DNA of 64,000 bases from Lunularia cruciata (Eukaryota; Streptophyta; Marchantiopsida; Lunulariales; Lunulariaceae). The first letter of the stretch is position 1; each line of letters begins with the position of its first letter. The stretch is from assembly GCA_948567375.1 (NCBI GenBank), contig OX419755.1, forward strand, positions 73,040,944 to 73,104,943. Direction: 5' to 3'. The notes under the pieces are model-generated. The model saw nothing but the letters and a program-made list of their open reading frames with translations, ran no database searches and was not told the origin of the DNA. This document shows, piece by piece, positions 44,396 to 55,960 of this stretch. The translations under genes were made by a program, and so were the position numbers.

Positions 44396-44967
44396 GTAGC
44401 TGTGGTACCCACATTTTTTATTTTTCTTTGTTTATTAGTGTTTAAGAGAAGAAGTAAGCACTGGAAGCCAAATTACGGACAAAGAATGGACAGAAGTAAC
44501 TTTGGAGGACATCTGAAGAAGACGACATCGGATCCAATGATGGAGGTACTCAGAAGAAGGGTATGACGGAAAAAGTCCAAAGAGCACCATCTTCGGGTCA
44601 GAAGGTGCATGAGATACAAAGATTGTTTAACAACCTTGGTATGTGGCAAGAAAGTACACTTCAAGAAACGGTAGAGGCAGAAGAAGCATGTCTTGATAGT
44701 GATTGGACATCAACACGCAGAAGAGAGGAGGTCAAATTTGAAATCGACTGAAGAATGACTGCAATTCAGGGTAATATAAGATTGCGCCTACGCAGGGACA
44801 AGTTGAATATGCCAAGTAAATTTCAAATTCCTTTGAGTAGTTGTCCTGCAATAATGTGTGTTTGGAAGCCCATTGAGAGTGAAATTTTCCAAAATCTTGA
44901 AGGAGTTAGAGTGTCTCGTCCAGGAGAGGGCATCATCTTTCAGCATTGTAGAACGCGAGAGCAGATT

Positions 44968-46002
44968 ATGGCAAAGAAGGTGGCCAATGCACTGGCGGTG
45001 CAAAGTTTTGCAATTCATAGGTTAGATGTTGTAGCTAGAATTGAAGTCTTGACTAGACTTTGTATAACCTTCTTAGCGTGGAACTAGAATTTCAGTTTCC
45101 CGAGAGTGATGGCAGAAATAGTTGTCAGTAATTGTGAGGAGGGTCCCAAGGTGGAAGGGAAGAGAGGAAATCCGGCTCGATGGACTGAGTTGGATTGGAG
45201 GTTAGTATTGGGGAGAGAAGCAAGAGAGCCGATGGGGATCACCTTCTATCGAAAGTGTGATGCTGTAGAAGAAACGGTGGAAATTCACAACTTGTTTTTT
45301 GCTCCGAGAACTACAAATGGCTACAAGGTGGAGTCCTATTGGGACCCGATTAAGAGAAGTATTGTGGGGGCAATGATGGCCATGTTCAAGCCAGAATGAA
45401 CAACATATGTGAACATGCAGCAAGCAATCTTCTTCCACCAAATGTTTGCAGGAGTTCCGGTGAATTGGGCGAAGTGCTTTCACCACCAAACAAGGCAAAT
45501 GGTGATCAATTGGCAAACAAGTTCTCCGCCACATTATTTTGCACCATTTGCAGTGCACTTCTACTTTGGGTTGAACTTGTTGACAGTAGAGTAGCGTCAT
45601 CGCATGGTGTCTCATGTCCATCTTGACTTAAGATGGGAAGCGGACAAAGAAGAGCGACAGTATATGATACACCTACGAGCCAACAATGATTATTTCTTGA
45701 AGACCGGACAGTGGAAGGTCAAAGAAGTCACTAGTCCGAAGACAAAGAAACGCGATAAACCCGAAGAAGCAAAGTCACCTCCCACTCAAAAGAAGACTCA
45801 AAGACTGGTTGTGCAGAATATGAAGATGGTGAGAGAAGTATCATTGGGATCAGAGTCTGAAGAAGAAACCAAGTCGCAAGAGGAGGAATCCAAAGAAGAG
45901 GAGCTCACCTTAAAAAGTGAGGAGTCCGGAAGTGATAGCAAGGGGGAACCTGAAGTTCAGCAATCGGTGGCGGTCAGTGAAGCTTATCAGGCGATGGTGG
46001 AC
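44968..46002 (+). pseudogene. U3 ORF, type 2 (copy E), N-terminal part
   Basis: Starts MAKKVANALAVQSF in an A-at-minus-3, G-at-plus-4 context; an upstream extension in the same frame reaches an ATG at 44755 (MTAIQGNIRLRLRR). A single frame runs for 345 codons to AMVD, where the gypsy element inserted, with stops near 45088, 45397 and 45593. N-terminal domain motifs: WTELDWRLVLGREA, GYKVESYWDPIKRS, NWAKCFHHQTRQMV, PPHYFAPFAVHFYFGLNLL. The acidic linker starts near 45840. A TATAAG is at 44775-44780. Confidence 0.82.
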
Positions 46003-46695
46003 TGTGAGCCGGCCTGTCTCTCACTCAAGACGAACCTCTGATGGCTATTATGGTAGCACACCATGGACTAAGAAGGCAAGGAACCCCAACTCCATCATAC
46101 TCCTCCAAGGCTAACACTCCAAGACTCAAGACATTGCTCACTAGAGAACTCAATGAGAGAAAGATAGTTGCAAATGAAAGGATGATGAGTACCTCCTCAC
46201 CCCTTGTTTATATACTTGTGAAGATAGTTACGTACCAAAGTTACTAATTACCGTAGTAACTCAAGTTACTAGACTAAAAGTCAAGTAAAGTCAAAAAGTA
46301 GAAAGGAATATCCATTCACATGGGCATATTTCCCTAAGCATGTGGTCTTATCTTGACGCAACCACTAAGTCAAGGATTCCTTCACATGGGCTATCCTTGG
46401 ACTAAAGAAGAATCCAAAACAAAAAGGCTTGCGAGCCCAAGAGTTCTCAAGTCTTTTCTCAAAGCCAAACACCTAGGAATAATACCAAGTCAACACACTA
46501 AAATCCAAAATAGTGGTGCTCATCTTTTCTACTTCCTCTAAAGTAAGGTCCACTCTATGTTAGCTATGACTAACTTTAGCTAACCATGACTAATATAGAA
46601 CCATCCTTTATCTCTATATAAATAATATCTCTTAAGTACTTGTAATACCAAGCTAAATATCACAATACCACATACATGCACAAATGGGTGTTACA
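46003..46695 (-). repeat. 3' LTR of L
   Basis: A 693-bp LTR. The minus-strand TATA box GTATATAAACAAG is near 46204-46216, leaving about 180 bp of R-U5. The minus-strand polypurine tract AGTCCGGGGGTAAA abuts it (46696-46709). Confidence 0.92.
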
Positions 46696-46742
46696 TTTAC
46701 CCCCGGACTAAGTTTCACTTTTTCCTCAAAGTGAAGGTCTCT

Positions 46743-49700
46743 CTACCTTCTATGGTACATCTTCAACTTATCATGGCTAATCCTATCAAAGTGTCTTCCT
46801 CCCAACTCCTTGAGATCATAGGTGTAATTGCCCCACACCTTCTCCACTATGAAAGGTCCAAAGTACTTAGGCAAAAACTTCTTTTGCGCTCTCTTGAATC
46901 GAATGGAATCAAACAACATTACCCAATCACCTTCTTTGAAAGTCTCCACCTTCTTCTTGCCTTGCCTCTTGTCATAGCTCTCCTTTTGTTTCCTTTGGGC
47001 TTGCTCCACTCGAACCACAGCAATTGCTCTTGCCTCTTCCAACTCGATGAGTTGATCCTTCCTTGACTTCTCTACATCACCTCCTTGTGCTTTCTTCAAT
47101 CTCCTATGAATGCTTTGGAAGGTAGGAAGATCAAAGTGAATAGGTAAGGTAGACTCAATACCATACACCAATTGAAATGGAGAATATCCGGTGGAAGTCT
47201 TCATGGTTGTCCTATACTCCCACAAAACTGCATGAATCCTCTTGTCTCAATGATGTTTAGCCCCCTCCATTTCTGCATCTTTGGCCAACATCATGCACAA
47301 GGTCTGATTGGTTCTCTCTGCCAAGCCATTGGAATTTGGCTTATAGGATGTAGTTACTCTATGTGTGATAGAGAAATGTCGTAGCATGGCTATAGTAATG
47401 CTTCCTATAAACTCTCTTCCTCTATCAGAAACCAATTCTAAAGGGCATCCAAACCTAGTGATAATGCTTTCATAAAGAAATCTACCCACTTCATCTTCAT
47501 TCTTATCCCTCAATGGTCTAGCCTCAACCCACTTGGTAAGGTAATCAATAACTACCACAATGTACCAATTGTTCCTTGGGGTTCTACTTAGAGGACCTAC
47601 AAAATCAATTCCCCACTTCTCAGAAGGTCTTAGCAATGGAATTGATCTAAGTGGTGGAGTGGATGTAAACTTTCTAGCAAAAGCTTGACAAACATGACAA
47701 GTTTTGCAATAATCAAGACAATCCTTGAAAATCCCTCTCCAATGGTAACCTGCATCTAGAATCTTGAAAGCAATCACCTTTCCTACAAAGTGTCCTCCAC
47801 ATACTAAACCTTCATGAAACTCCTTTATGAGTAGGAAAGACTCTTCCTTACACACTGCTCTTTGAAGTAGACCATCTGCTCCTTGGTGAAAAGGAATATC
47901 CTCCACCATTGTGTAAGGTCTAGATCTTGCTGCAAGGGCCTTCCTCTCCCTAGCATCCATCCCTTTTAGATAGTTACCTCTAGTCACAAAATCCACAATC
48001 TCCTTGTACTCCATTGGAACCTCTTGAGTGATTGAGATAGTCATGAGCTCCTCATCCGGGAAGGAATCATCCACTGGCTCATCTCCATCATGATCATAGG
48101 CTCTAGATAACAAATCAGCATTTGCATGTTTCTTTCCTGGCATATCCTCAATGGTGTAGTCATACTCAGACAAGAGTATCATCCACCTTGCTAGTCTCCC
48201 TTCAACATTAGGCTTGTTGAAGATGTACTTCAAAGCCTTGTGATCCGTGACAATGGTGGCTTTCCCTCCAATCAAGTAGTGTCTAAACTTCTTGAGACCA
48301 AAGATCACTGCAAATCCTTCTCTCTCCGTGATAGAGTAGTTCTTCTTTGCTGAAACCATCTGCCTACTAGCATAAGCTATTGGATGATCATGCCCATCTT
48401 TGTCTAATTGACTAAGAGTGCATCCTAAAGCTACATTACAAGCATCAGTGTAGAGGATGAAAGGCTTACTCCAATCAGGTTTAGCAAGAATTGGAGCTAC
48501 AACAAGGGATTGCTTGAGCTACTCAAAAGCTTTGAGAGCCTCCTTGTCTTCCAAAATCACCATGTAATCTACACCCTTCTTCATATAGATGGTCAATGCA
48601 TAAGCCTTGTTGGAAAATGAGAAGATGAACCTCTTATAGTATCCAACCATCCCCAAGAATTGGCGTAACTTTGTCAAGCTTGAAGGGAATGGAAGGTCGG
48701 AGATTTTCCTCACCTTCTCAGGATCAACTGCTATTCCATCCTTGGAGATGATGTGCCCCAAAAGTAGACCTTCTTCACATCCAAAAATGCACTTCTTTGG
48801 GTTGAGTGATGCATTTGCCTCATCTAAGCATTGCAAGACTTTGATTAGGTGCTCAAAGTGCTCCTCCTTGCTCCTATAGACACAAAAGTCATCAATGAAG
48901 TCTCTCACAAATTTCCCAATGAAAGGTTCAAATACCTTGTTCATGAACCTTTGGAATGGGGTTGGAGCATTGCAAAGCCCAAAAGGCATGACCTTGAAAG
49001 TGTAAGTTCCCCAAGGTGTGGTGAATGTGGTGAGTTGTTGATGCTCTGGTGCAATCTTGATTTGGTTATATCCACTATAACCATCTCCAAAACTGTACCT
49101 CTCATGACCTGCAACCTCTTCCAAGATCTCATCAATGAATGGCAATGGGTAGTAGTCCTTCTTGGTAATAGCATTGAGCTTCTTGTAATCCACACATACC
49201 CAAAGCTTGCCATTCTTTTTCTTCACAATGACAATTGGAGACACTCATTCTGAATTCTCTACCTCAAAGAGAAATCTAGCCTCCTTGAGCTTATCAATCT
49301 CCTCCTTCACAACCAAAGATATTGGTGGGCTAATGCGATGTTGCTTTTGGCGGATTGGTCTTGCATGTGACTCCACCTCTATCTTGTTCTCCTCCAAGGT
49401 GACTTCCTTCAAATCCTTGTAACTAAAAGCAAAAACATGGATGAACTTGCGGAAAATCTCCTCAAATCTCACCTTCTCCTCCTTGGTAACATTTGGGCCA
49501 TACTTGAGGGTAGATAACCTTCTCTCTACCTACTCAAGTGTCAATGGTGATTTATCTGGGTCCTTCAAAACCTCTGGCTTAGGTGCAAAATCCATAGCAC
49601 ACAAAGGATACACATCTGAATCAGATTTAGATTCATCCTCCTCCGTGGAAGTCTCCTATTCCATGCTTATATCCACACCTGAAGCTCCTTCTTAAGAATC

Positions 49701-49877
49701 TGATTCCCAATAATCAGAAGATAGTGTATCTGAATGTGAAGTGTTGGTGGTGTTAGTCACAAGAACTATGACTCTATGGTTTGATGGCCCAATCCTCAAG
49801 TACCCTTTGGGCCATCGATCAGATGTGCATGCTGCTCTCAACCATGGCCTCCCAAGAAGTAAGTCCAAGTCTTCCAA
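46743..49877 (-). pseudogene. L pol: protease end, RT, RNase H, integrase
   Basis: 3,135 nt in a single frame with about six stops and no frameshift. Protease end: LLLGRPWLRAA. RT (49472-48519): VSPIVIVKKKNGKLWVCVDY, GDGYSGYNQIKIAPEHQ, MPFGLCNAPTPFQRFMN, catalytic FIDDFCVY, GMVGYYKRF. RNase H (48359-48050): ITEREGFAVIFGLKKFRHY, TDHKALKYIFNKP, HANADLLSR. Integrase (to 46743): GLVCGGHFVGK and CKTCHVC zinc region, WGIDFVGPLSR, VVVIDYLTKWVEA, CPLELVSDRGREF, YKPNSNGLAERTNQ (catalytic Glu), C-terminus GDWVMLFDSIRFKRA and KYFGPFIV. No chromodomain. Confidence 0.92.
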
Positions 49878-50132
49878 GTCTTGAATCCTTCAAGACTTGG
49901 AAAGTCATGAGATTTTGAACTTGGAAAGTCATGAGAATTCTCTTTTCTTTTCTCTCACTCTATAACTAATAGAGTATATACATGACTAACATCATTTGAG
50001 ATTAATCCACCCTAGGGAACACAAAAGGTTCAGGTTGCTCCAAGATTTCTATAGCAACATTAAATCCTAGAGTGCATATTAATTGAACCTTCATGGATAG
50101 TTTATCCATAAGTTGAAAGATTATCTCCATCA

Positions 50133-51426
50133 CTAATCTTGAGAACTAGCTGATGAAGGTGGTAGTATTTCTGTAGATATACTAAGACTCTCTCCAAGAT
50201 CCTTCACCAAAGTCTCCAAAAGTGATTTTACTCCATTACACTCATGTCCTTTTGGAAGTCCTTCAACTCCACAAACCTCACACAACTCCTTGGTCTTAGA
50301 TCTTCTCCCTCCCAATCTTGGTGAAGAAGGTCCAACATGCAAACCCAAGTCAAGGAAGCCTCTCCTTTCCCTCAATCTCTTGCTCTCAAAGTTCAATGGA
50401 CATGTCCCTTCTCTCCACACAAAAAGCACTTAGACTCACTCTTTCCTCCAAGTAGTGTAGGTTTTTGGATCCTCTCAACACTCTCTTCAAATTCTATTGT
50501 AAACTCTTTTTTCCTCAAATCCACCCCTACAATCACCTCAAACCCTTGGGGAACCTTGCATCATCTCAATTTCCACTATTGATGACCCTTCATGTTCCCA
50601 ATATGAATCTAAATACTCAAACATGCTTTTTGTTGATCTCAAACTCCTCATGCATGAGATCTTCACTCTACGAATTGACCTTTCCTCACAATGTCACTCA
50701 AATCTCCCAACCAATATGTCACAGTCCTCTGAAATTTTGCACACTTGATCAAAACTCTAGGGCATCCCTCCCTGCAAAATTTCAGATCTTTTCATCAAGC
50801 CATTTGGCCTAAACACTTTTCTATTCAGCACACATATTTCAGATTTGGTCTGAAAACCATCCCCCTCACTTCAAAAACTCATAACTCCCTGTGCAAGAAC
50901 GATCTCTCTCTAATTTTTGTGGCAGAAGGTAGATACAATGCACTGAATTTTCTTGTAAATCTTCAGGATAATTCACTGAAAATTGAAGAAATGGCAGACT
51001 CTGTACAATTTTCCAGAGAGCATGCAATTGCGGGAGCACTTTACCTTATCAACTTTCAAAAATTCTAGCCCAATGTGCATAGTAGCTCTCACAATAATTT
51101 TACGTGTGTTAATTGCAAGATAACCCAAGCTATCATGTGTAGAAATTTCAAGTCCAGATCTCAAACTTGAGATTTTGCCCAAAATCACCTTAATCCCCAA
51201 AATCTGCAATCCACCTCACACAATCTCTCCAATTCCTCTCATGTGTACAAGATGTACAAAATCACCTCAAGGACATCATAATGAACTACAGGGTATACAA
51301 ATGGATCTTGGTCCTCTAACATAAGTTCAGCCCTCTCCTCTTTTAATGTTCTCTCCAAGTGAGCTCTCATAGCCTCCTTCTGCCTAATGTAGAATTGAAC
51401 GCGGAACATTATCTTGCCTTCTAGAG
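50133..51426 (-). pseudogene. L gag, heavily decayed
   Basis: The region where gag should be has no long frame. A knuckle-like CFLCGEKGH is readable near 50395-50430 and CEVCGVEGLPKGHEC near 50230-50285, the latter in a 98-codon open piece. Just after the primer site a 65-codon piece (51445-51239, no ATG) is rich in Glu/Arg. The contrast with the nearly intact pol frame is odd. Confidence 0.5.
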
Positions 51427-51427
51427 G

Positions 51428-51444
51428 TCCCGGCAATGGAACCA
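51428..51444 (-). other. Primer binding site of L
   Basis: The plus strand reads TCCCGGCAATGGAACCA ending in CCA four bases from the 5' LTR. It resembles a tRNA 3' end; the tRNA is not identified with certainty (closest by eye to the tRNA-Asp-like site at 23055). Confidence 0.65.
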
Positions 51445-51448
51445 AAAA

Positions 51449-52136
51449 TGTGAGCCGGCCTGTCTCTCACTCAGGATGAACCTCTGATGGCTATTATGGT
51501 AGCACACCATGGACTAAGAAGGCAAGGAACCCCAACTCCATCATACTCCTCCAAGGCTAACACTCCAAGACTCAAGACATTGCTCACTAGAGAACTCAAT
51601 GAGAGAAAGATAGTTGCAAATGAAAGGATGATGAGTACCTCCTCACCCCTTGTTTATATACTTGTGAAAATAGTTACGTACCAAAGTTACTAATTACCAT
51701 AGTAACTCAAGTTACTAGACTAAAAGTCAAGTAAAGTCAAAAAGTAGAAAGGAATATCCATTCACATGGGCATGTTTCCCTAAGCATGTGGTCTTATCTT
51801 GACGCAACCACTAAGTCAAGGATTCCTTCACATGGGTTATCCTTGGACTAAAGAAGAATTCAAAACAAAAAGGCTTGCCAAGAGTTCTCAAGTCTTTCCG
51901 CAAAGCCAAACACCTAGGAATAATACCAAGTCAACACACTAAAATCTAAAATAGTGGTGCTTATCTTTTCTACTTCCTCTAAAGTAAGGTCCACTCTATC
52001 TTAGCTATGACTAACTTTAGCTAACCATGACTAATATAGAACCATCCTTTATCTCTATATAAATAATATCTCTTAAGTACTTGTAATACCAAGCTAAATA
52101 TCACAATACCACACACATGCACAAATGGGTGTTACA
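51449..52136 (-). repeat. 5' LTR of L
   Basis: A 688-bp partner of 46003-46695. Most differences are C/T or G/A transitions; one copy has an extra CGAGC-like insertion (near 46430). Confidence 0.92.
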
Positions 52137-52140
52137 GGAC

Positions 52141-53490
52141 AGAGAACCTGGAACAACGAGTCATTGCGTAGCTATGGTGTTGGACAAGCCGAGACCAGAG
52201 GAGAAGGAGGAGTATCTAGCGGGGCCGAGTTCAATAGGTTAAGAAGAAGAAAGTACAGATATAGTGTCTCTGAAGATACGAAGATTGTGACTTTGGATGA
52301 AGGAGCCGATGAAGGAGGTGAAGACTTGAAACGAAGACGGTGACAAAGATGAAGAAAGCTTCGATGGGATATCTTATCTAACAAAAGTGGTCACCCCGTT
52401 GCTGGAGCTAGTGAAGGAGCATCAGAAAGCAATTCCCCTAGATCGTAGGAAGGGGATGAATGAGTTGCAGGTGGTGATGCATTTGTTGAGTGAAGTGAAG
52501 GGGTTGCAAGAGCAACCAGTCCAAAGAAATGAAGAAATGGAAGAACTTTGGAGGGAGGAAGTCTTGAAGAAGAAGACTTTCAAAATGTTACAAGAGAGCT
52601 ACGAGGTTAAAGAGAAAGAACTGCAAAGGCAAGCCGAAGAATTAAAGGAACATGCGATGTGGCTGAGCAAAATGAAGGAGGAAGTGAGTGATGTGCTCAT
52701 TGAGAATGTTCATTTGAAGGCGATGACCATCGTAATGGAGCAAGAGTTGGACAGCTTGAAGAAGAGTGCAGCAGGGAAGGATCAAGCATGGCAGAGGGAG
52801 TTAGCAGCCAGGTAGGAAGAAGAGGAATGATTACGAGAGCTAGTCAGAAGTGCAGAGTTGTAGAGCACGCAGTATGAGGAAGAAAAGAAGATGCTCGTTG
52901 CGGAGTACGAAGACGAGCTGAAGATGTATCGTGAAGAACTGAAGGTAGAGCGCTCTTGAGGATATGCGTTGAAATCAATGGGAGAAGTTGTAGGGAAGTT
53001 GAGAGCAATCTTGAGCACAGAGGCTGAAGGGAGATTTGAAGAAGCCCGCCTACATGAGTTGAAGTTGCTTGTGCAGGAAACTTGGAAGAGAAAAGCCAAG
53101 GAGATGGACATGAACACATTTCTGATTCAATTGAGAGAGCGTGTAGACCGGAATATGTTAAAAGTAGAAGACAACGTTAGTCTTAGATTAGATTTAGTCA
53201 ATTTGGAGTTAGAGAAAATTCAGAATAATGTGGCAGTGGAGAAGAAACCCGATGTTGCAAAAGTAGGAATTTAGGTGTCATCGGACTTGTTATTTGACAC
53301 ATTAGAGAAGAGTGGGTTAGGAGATAAAGAGTTAGATAAGTCACTATTTAGTGCAATTGTAATTCCTAGTGTAGAAGTAGTAGAATTAGTGAAGGAATTA
53401 GTAGAATTAGCTATACCCAAAGAAGGAGAAGTAGTAGGAAGATCATCGAGTTTGGAAGCCTATGATGAGGTAGACATCGGATCGGGATAA
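52141..53490 (+). pseudogene. U3 ORF, type 2 (copy E), coiled-coil part
   Basis: Continues in exactly the same frame after removal of the insertion (450 codons; 795 in total). It holds the end of the acidic linker, then a long heptad-rich coiled coil (52387-52950: LLELVKEHQKAIPL, LWREEVLKKKTFKML, MWLSKMKEEVSDV, VMEQELDSLKKS), another helical segment (52969-53270: LHELKLLVQETWKRKAK, LRLDLVNLELEKIQ) and the tail DEVDIGSG. About nine stops, no frameshift. Confidence 0.82.
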
Positions 53491-53610
53491 GTGTCAATTT
53501 TGAGATAGGGAGAGGCAGATATGAAGAGATAGATTGTCAATTGGGATCTACAGGTAGGAAGAGATGTTAGGAAGCGGTGCATAGGTAGGAAGAACTACCA
53601 TTTGCTTCAG

Positions 53611-53617
53611 TATTTAA
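53611..53617 (+). promoter_or_regulatory. Putative gag-pol promoter TATA box, copy E
   Basis: TATTTAA, 121 bp past the U3 ORF stop and about 675 bp from the LTR end, as in the other copies. Confidence 0.55.
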
Positions 53618-54288
53618 GTGGAGCATTCCCAGTCTTATGTTGTTCAGTATTCATATTTCTAAAGATTGATAAAGCAAAGTGTTGGTTTCAATGCTTGTCG
53701 CTTGAGCTTAATTCCGATTGTCAATTCCGTGTTTGTGTTTGTGAGTGTGTAGAAAATTCCAAAGTGCAAGTCAGTGTGTCTGTGGATGTTGAATTCTGCA
53801 GCTTTGATCTTCATTCTGTGTGTTTGATCCTGAGTGAAGTGCATCGGAGCAATGCCTTGATAGATCTGAGAAGAATTGTAGTGTTGGTAGTATTCTGCAT
53901 TTGTGAGTGCAGAACAAAGTTGATGTGAAACAATTTTGATCGAGGAAGTTGTGCCTTCAGTGGAGGGGTGGAACATAATTCTAAGGTGAAATCATTCTTC
54001 ACAGTGAAGTGCCGTCTTTGGGAGAATCTGAATCATCACAATCAAGAGTTGTTTGGACAGAATTTGCTATGTTGTGATTACGTGTGTATGTATTTGTCAG
54101 AGTTGTCAAGATTGTAGGCTTGTTACTCTCTTCTGAGTGTAGTTTCTACCTAAGAGATTAAAGAAGAAATCAAGAAAAACTACATGTTACTGTTTGACTT
54201 TGTATTTGACCAATTCTGAATCGTATCTCTGCGAGAACAAACTTTACTTACCCGATTACCGCAAAGTGATATTTTCCGGGTTATCACA

Positions 54289-55960
54289 GTAGCACAATGC
54301 AAAGAGAAACTTTTGGAAGGTATAACTTTGGAAAAGACATCAGCCGGGTTGAGCTTCCCATCAATCTTGACTAGATCAAACATTTTTTCAAACATAGCTT
54401 GCCTAAGAAAGTGATATCTGATGTCTATATGCTTAACCTACTATCCATCACCTGATTTTCAGCTAGGTGTAAAGCACTTTAACCATGTATTAGCCCCATC
54501 TTGGTAACAAGTCTATCTAACCAAATTGCCTCTTTGTTGCTTCAGCTGCTACCACATACTCAACTTTTGTAGTAGACTGTGCAACATACTTCTACAAGGT
54601 AGATCTCCAACTAATGCACCAACCACAAAGTATGAATACATATCGTGTTGTTGATCTCCACTTGTCTAGATCTTGTCCATAGTCAGCATCTACATAACCC
54701 TCTAATGATATGGCATTCATTGATTTTCTATCAAATAAGAGCTCATAGTCTGATGTGTAACACCCATTTGTGCATGTGTGGTATTGTGGTATTTAGCTTG
54801 GTATTATGAGTACTTGAGAGATATTATTTATATAGAGATAAAGGATGGTTCTACATTAGTCATGATTAGCTAAAGTTATTCATAGCTAAAATAGAGGGAC
54901 CTTACTTTAGAAGAAGAGGAAAAGATGAGCACCACTATTTTGGATTCTAGTGTGTTGACTTGGTATTATTCCTAGGTGTTTGGCTTTCAGGAAAGAGTTG
55001 GAAGTCTTGGGCCCACAAGCCTTTTTGTTTTGGATTCTTCTTTAGTCCAAGGATACCCCATGTAAAGGAATCCTTGACTTAGTGGTTGGGTCAAGATAAG
55101 ATCACATGCTTAGTGGAATATGCCCATGTGGATAGATATTCCTTTATACTTTTTGACTTTACTTGACTTTTAGTCTAGTAACTTGAGTTACTCTAGCAAT
55201 TAGTAATTTTGGTGTGTAACTATTTCACAAGTATATAAATAAGGGGTGAGGAAGTACTCATCATCCTTTGATTTGCAACTATCTCTCTCTCATTGAGTTT
55301 GCTAGTGAGCAATGTCTTGAGTCTTGGAGTATTAGCCTTGGAGGATTATGATGGAGTTGGGGTTCCTTGCCTTCTTAGTCCATGGTGCGCTACCATAATA
55401 GCCATCAGAGGTTCATCCTGAGTGAGTGACAGGCCGCCTCATAGGTGTTCCTCTCAAATACTTGAGAATCCACTTTATTGCTTCCCAATGTGTCCTTCTT
55501 GGATTTGACATATACTTGCACACCGTACTCATTGCTAGAGCAAGATCAGGTCTAGTGCAAGTCATCAAGTACATGAGACTTCCAACATCCTTCTCGTAAG
55601 GAATGCTAGCCATCAAACCCTTCTCCATGGCATCTATAGGACAACATGCCACTGAAAGCTTGAATGAGAAGCTAGAGGAGTACTTATTGGTTTATAGTTT
55701 TCCATGTTGAACCTACTAAGTACCTTCCTAGCATACTTACCCTACGTCAACCACAACTAACAAGTGCCCAAGTTCCTCTTGATCTCCATGCCTAATATCC
55801 TTGTGGCCAACCCTAGATCCTTCGTCCTGAACTCCGAACTCAAGGGATCCTTGAGCTTGTTCACCTCAGATCTATCCTTGGCAGCTATCAACATGTTATT
55901 CACATATAGCACAAGAATAATAAAACCAAAGGTCTTATTACTCTCTTTAAGTAAATTAAG
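54289..55960 (-). pseudogene. Copia G RT second half and RNase H, inverted
   Basis: Reading leftward from SNKTFGFIILVLYVNNMLIA (55960-55895, YVDD changed to YVNN): EFRTKDLGLATRILGMEI, then DAMEKGLMASIPYEKDVGSL, CTRPDLALAMSTV, WILKYLRGT (to 55445). RNase H continues past an inserted solo LTR at 54750: DYELLFDRKS, GYVDADYGQDLDK, RSTTRYVFILCGWCISWRS, then LNPADVFSKVIPSKSF near the C-terminus (54350-54320). The frame is broken by stops and by the solo LTR. C-terminal and 3' sequence resumes at 44395 after the GTAGC-flanked insertion. Confidence 0.82.
54756..55441 (+). mobile_element. Solo LTR of the L family in copia RNase H
   Basis: Starts TGTAACACCC and ends GACAGGCCGCCTCA, the opposite orientation to L. 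About 686 bp, more diverged than the L LTR pair, with a TATATAAATAAG box near 55231-55241. Flanks TGATG and TAGGT do not match, so the duplication has decayed or an end is trimmed. It splits the copia frame between LRGT and DYELLFD. Confidence 0.85.

Larger units (their letters stand above)
46003..52136 (-). mobile_element. Ty3/gypsy element (L) nested in the U3 ORF
   Basis: A 6,134-bp minus-strand element with LTRs 46003-46695 and 51449-52136, ends TGTGAGCC and TGTTACA, flanked by GGAC on both sides (45999-46002, 52137-52140). A fifth matching base is not present. The LTRs differ at roughly a dozen sites plus one small indel (about 2%), so it is one of the youngest insertions. It has a polypurine tract, primer site and pol; gag is degenerate. 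The RT motif YSGYNQI suggests a non-chromovirus lineage. Confidence 0.92.
44401..54288 (+). mobile_element. Solo LTR, type 2 (copy E), plus strand, split
   Basis: Exact duplications GTAGC at 44396-44400 and 54289-54293. In sense order it starts TGTGGTACCCACATTTT and ends GGGTTATCACA. Removing the nested gypsy element and one GGAC copy leaves 3,750 bp. It is the only family member here on the plus strand. The TATA box TATTTAA is at 53611-53617. Confidence 0.93.
11019..55960 (+). mobile_element. Ty1/copia element, nested and rearranged (G)
   Basis: One copia element is spread over about 45 kb by later insertions. In plus orientation are the 5' LTR (11019-11250), Met-type primer site, gag, protease, integrase (31437-33601) and the first part of RT (42565-43540). 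The second part of RT, RNase H, polypurine tract and a partial 3' LTR are in minus orientation from 55960 down to 44065, followed by a second inverted RT N-terminal piece (44064-43535). The halves meet at the same RT position (SNKT), which is why I treat them as one element with an inversion. Linking the 5' LTR to gag across 29895-31436 is inference, supported by family identity of the two LTR pieces. Confidence 0.75.
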
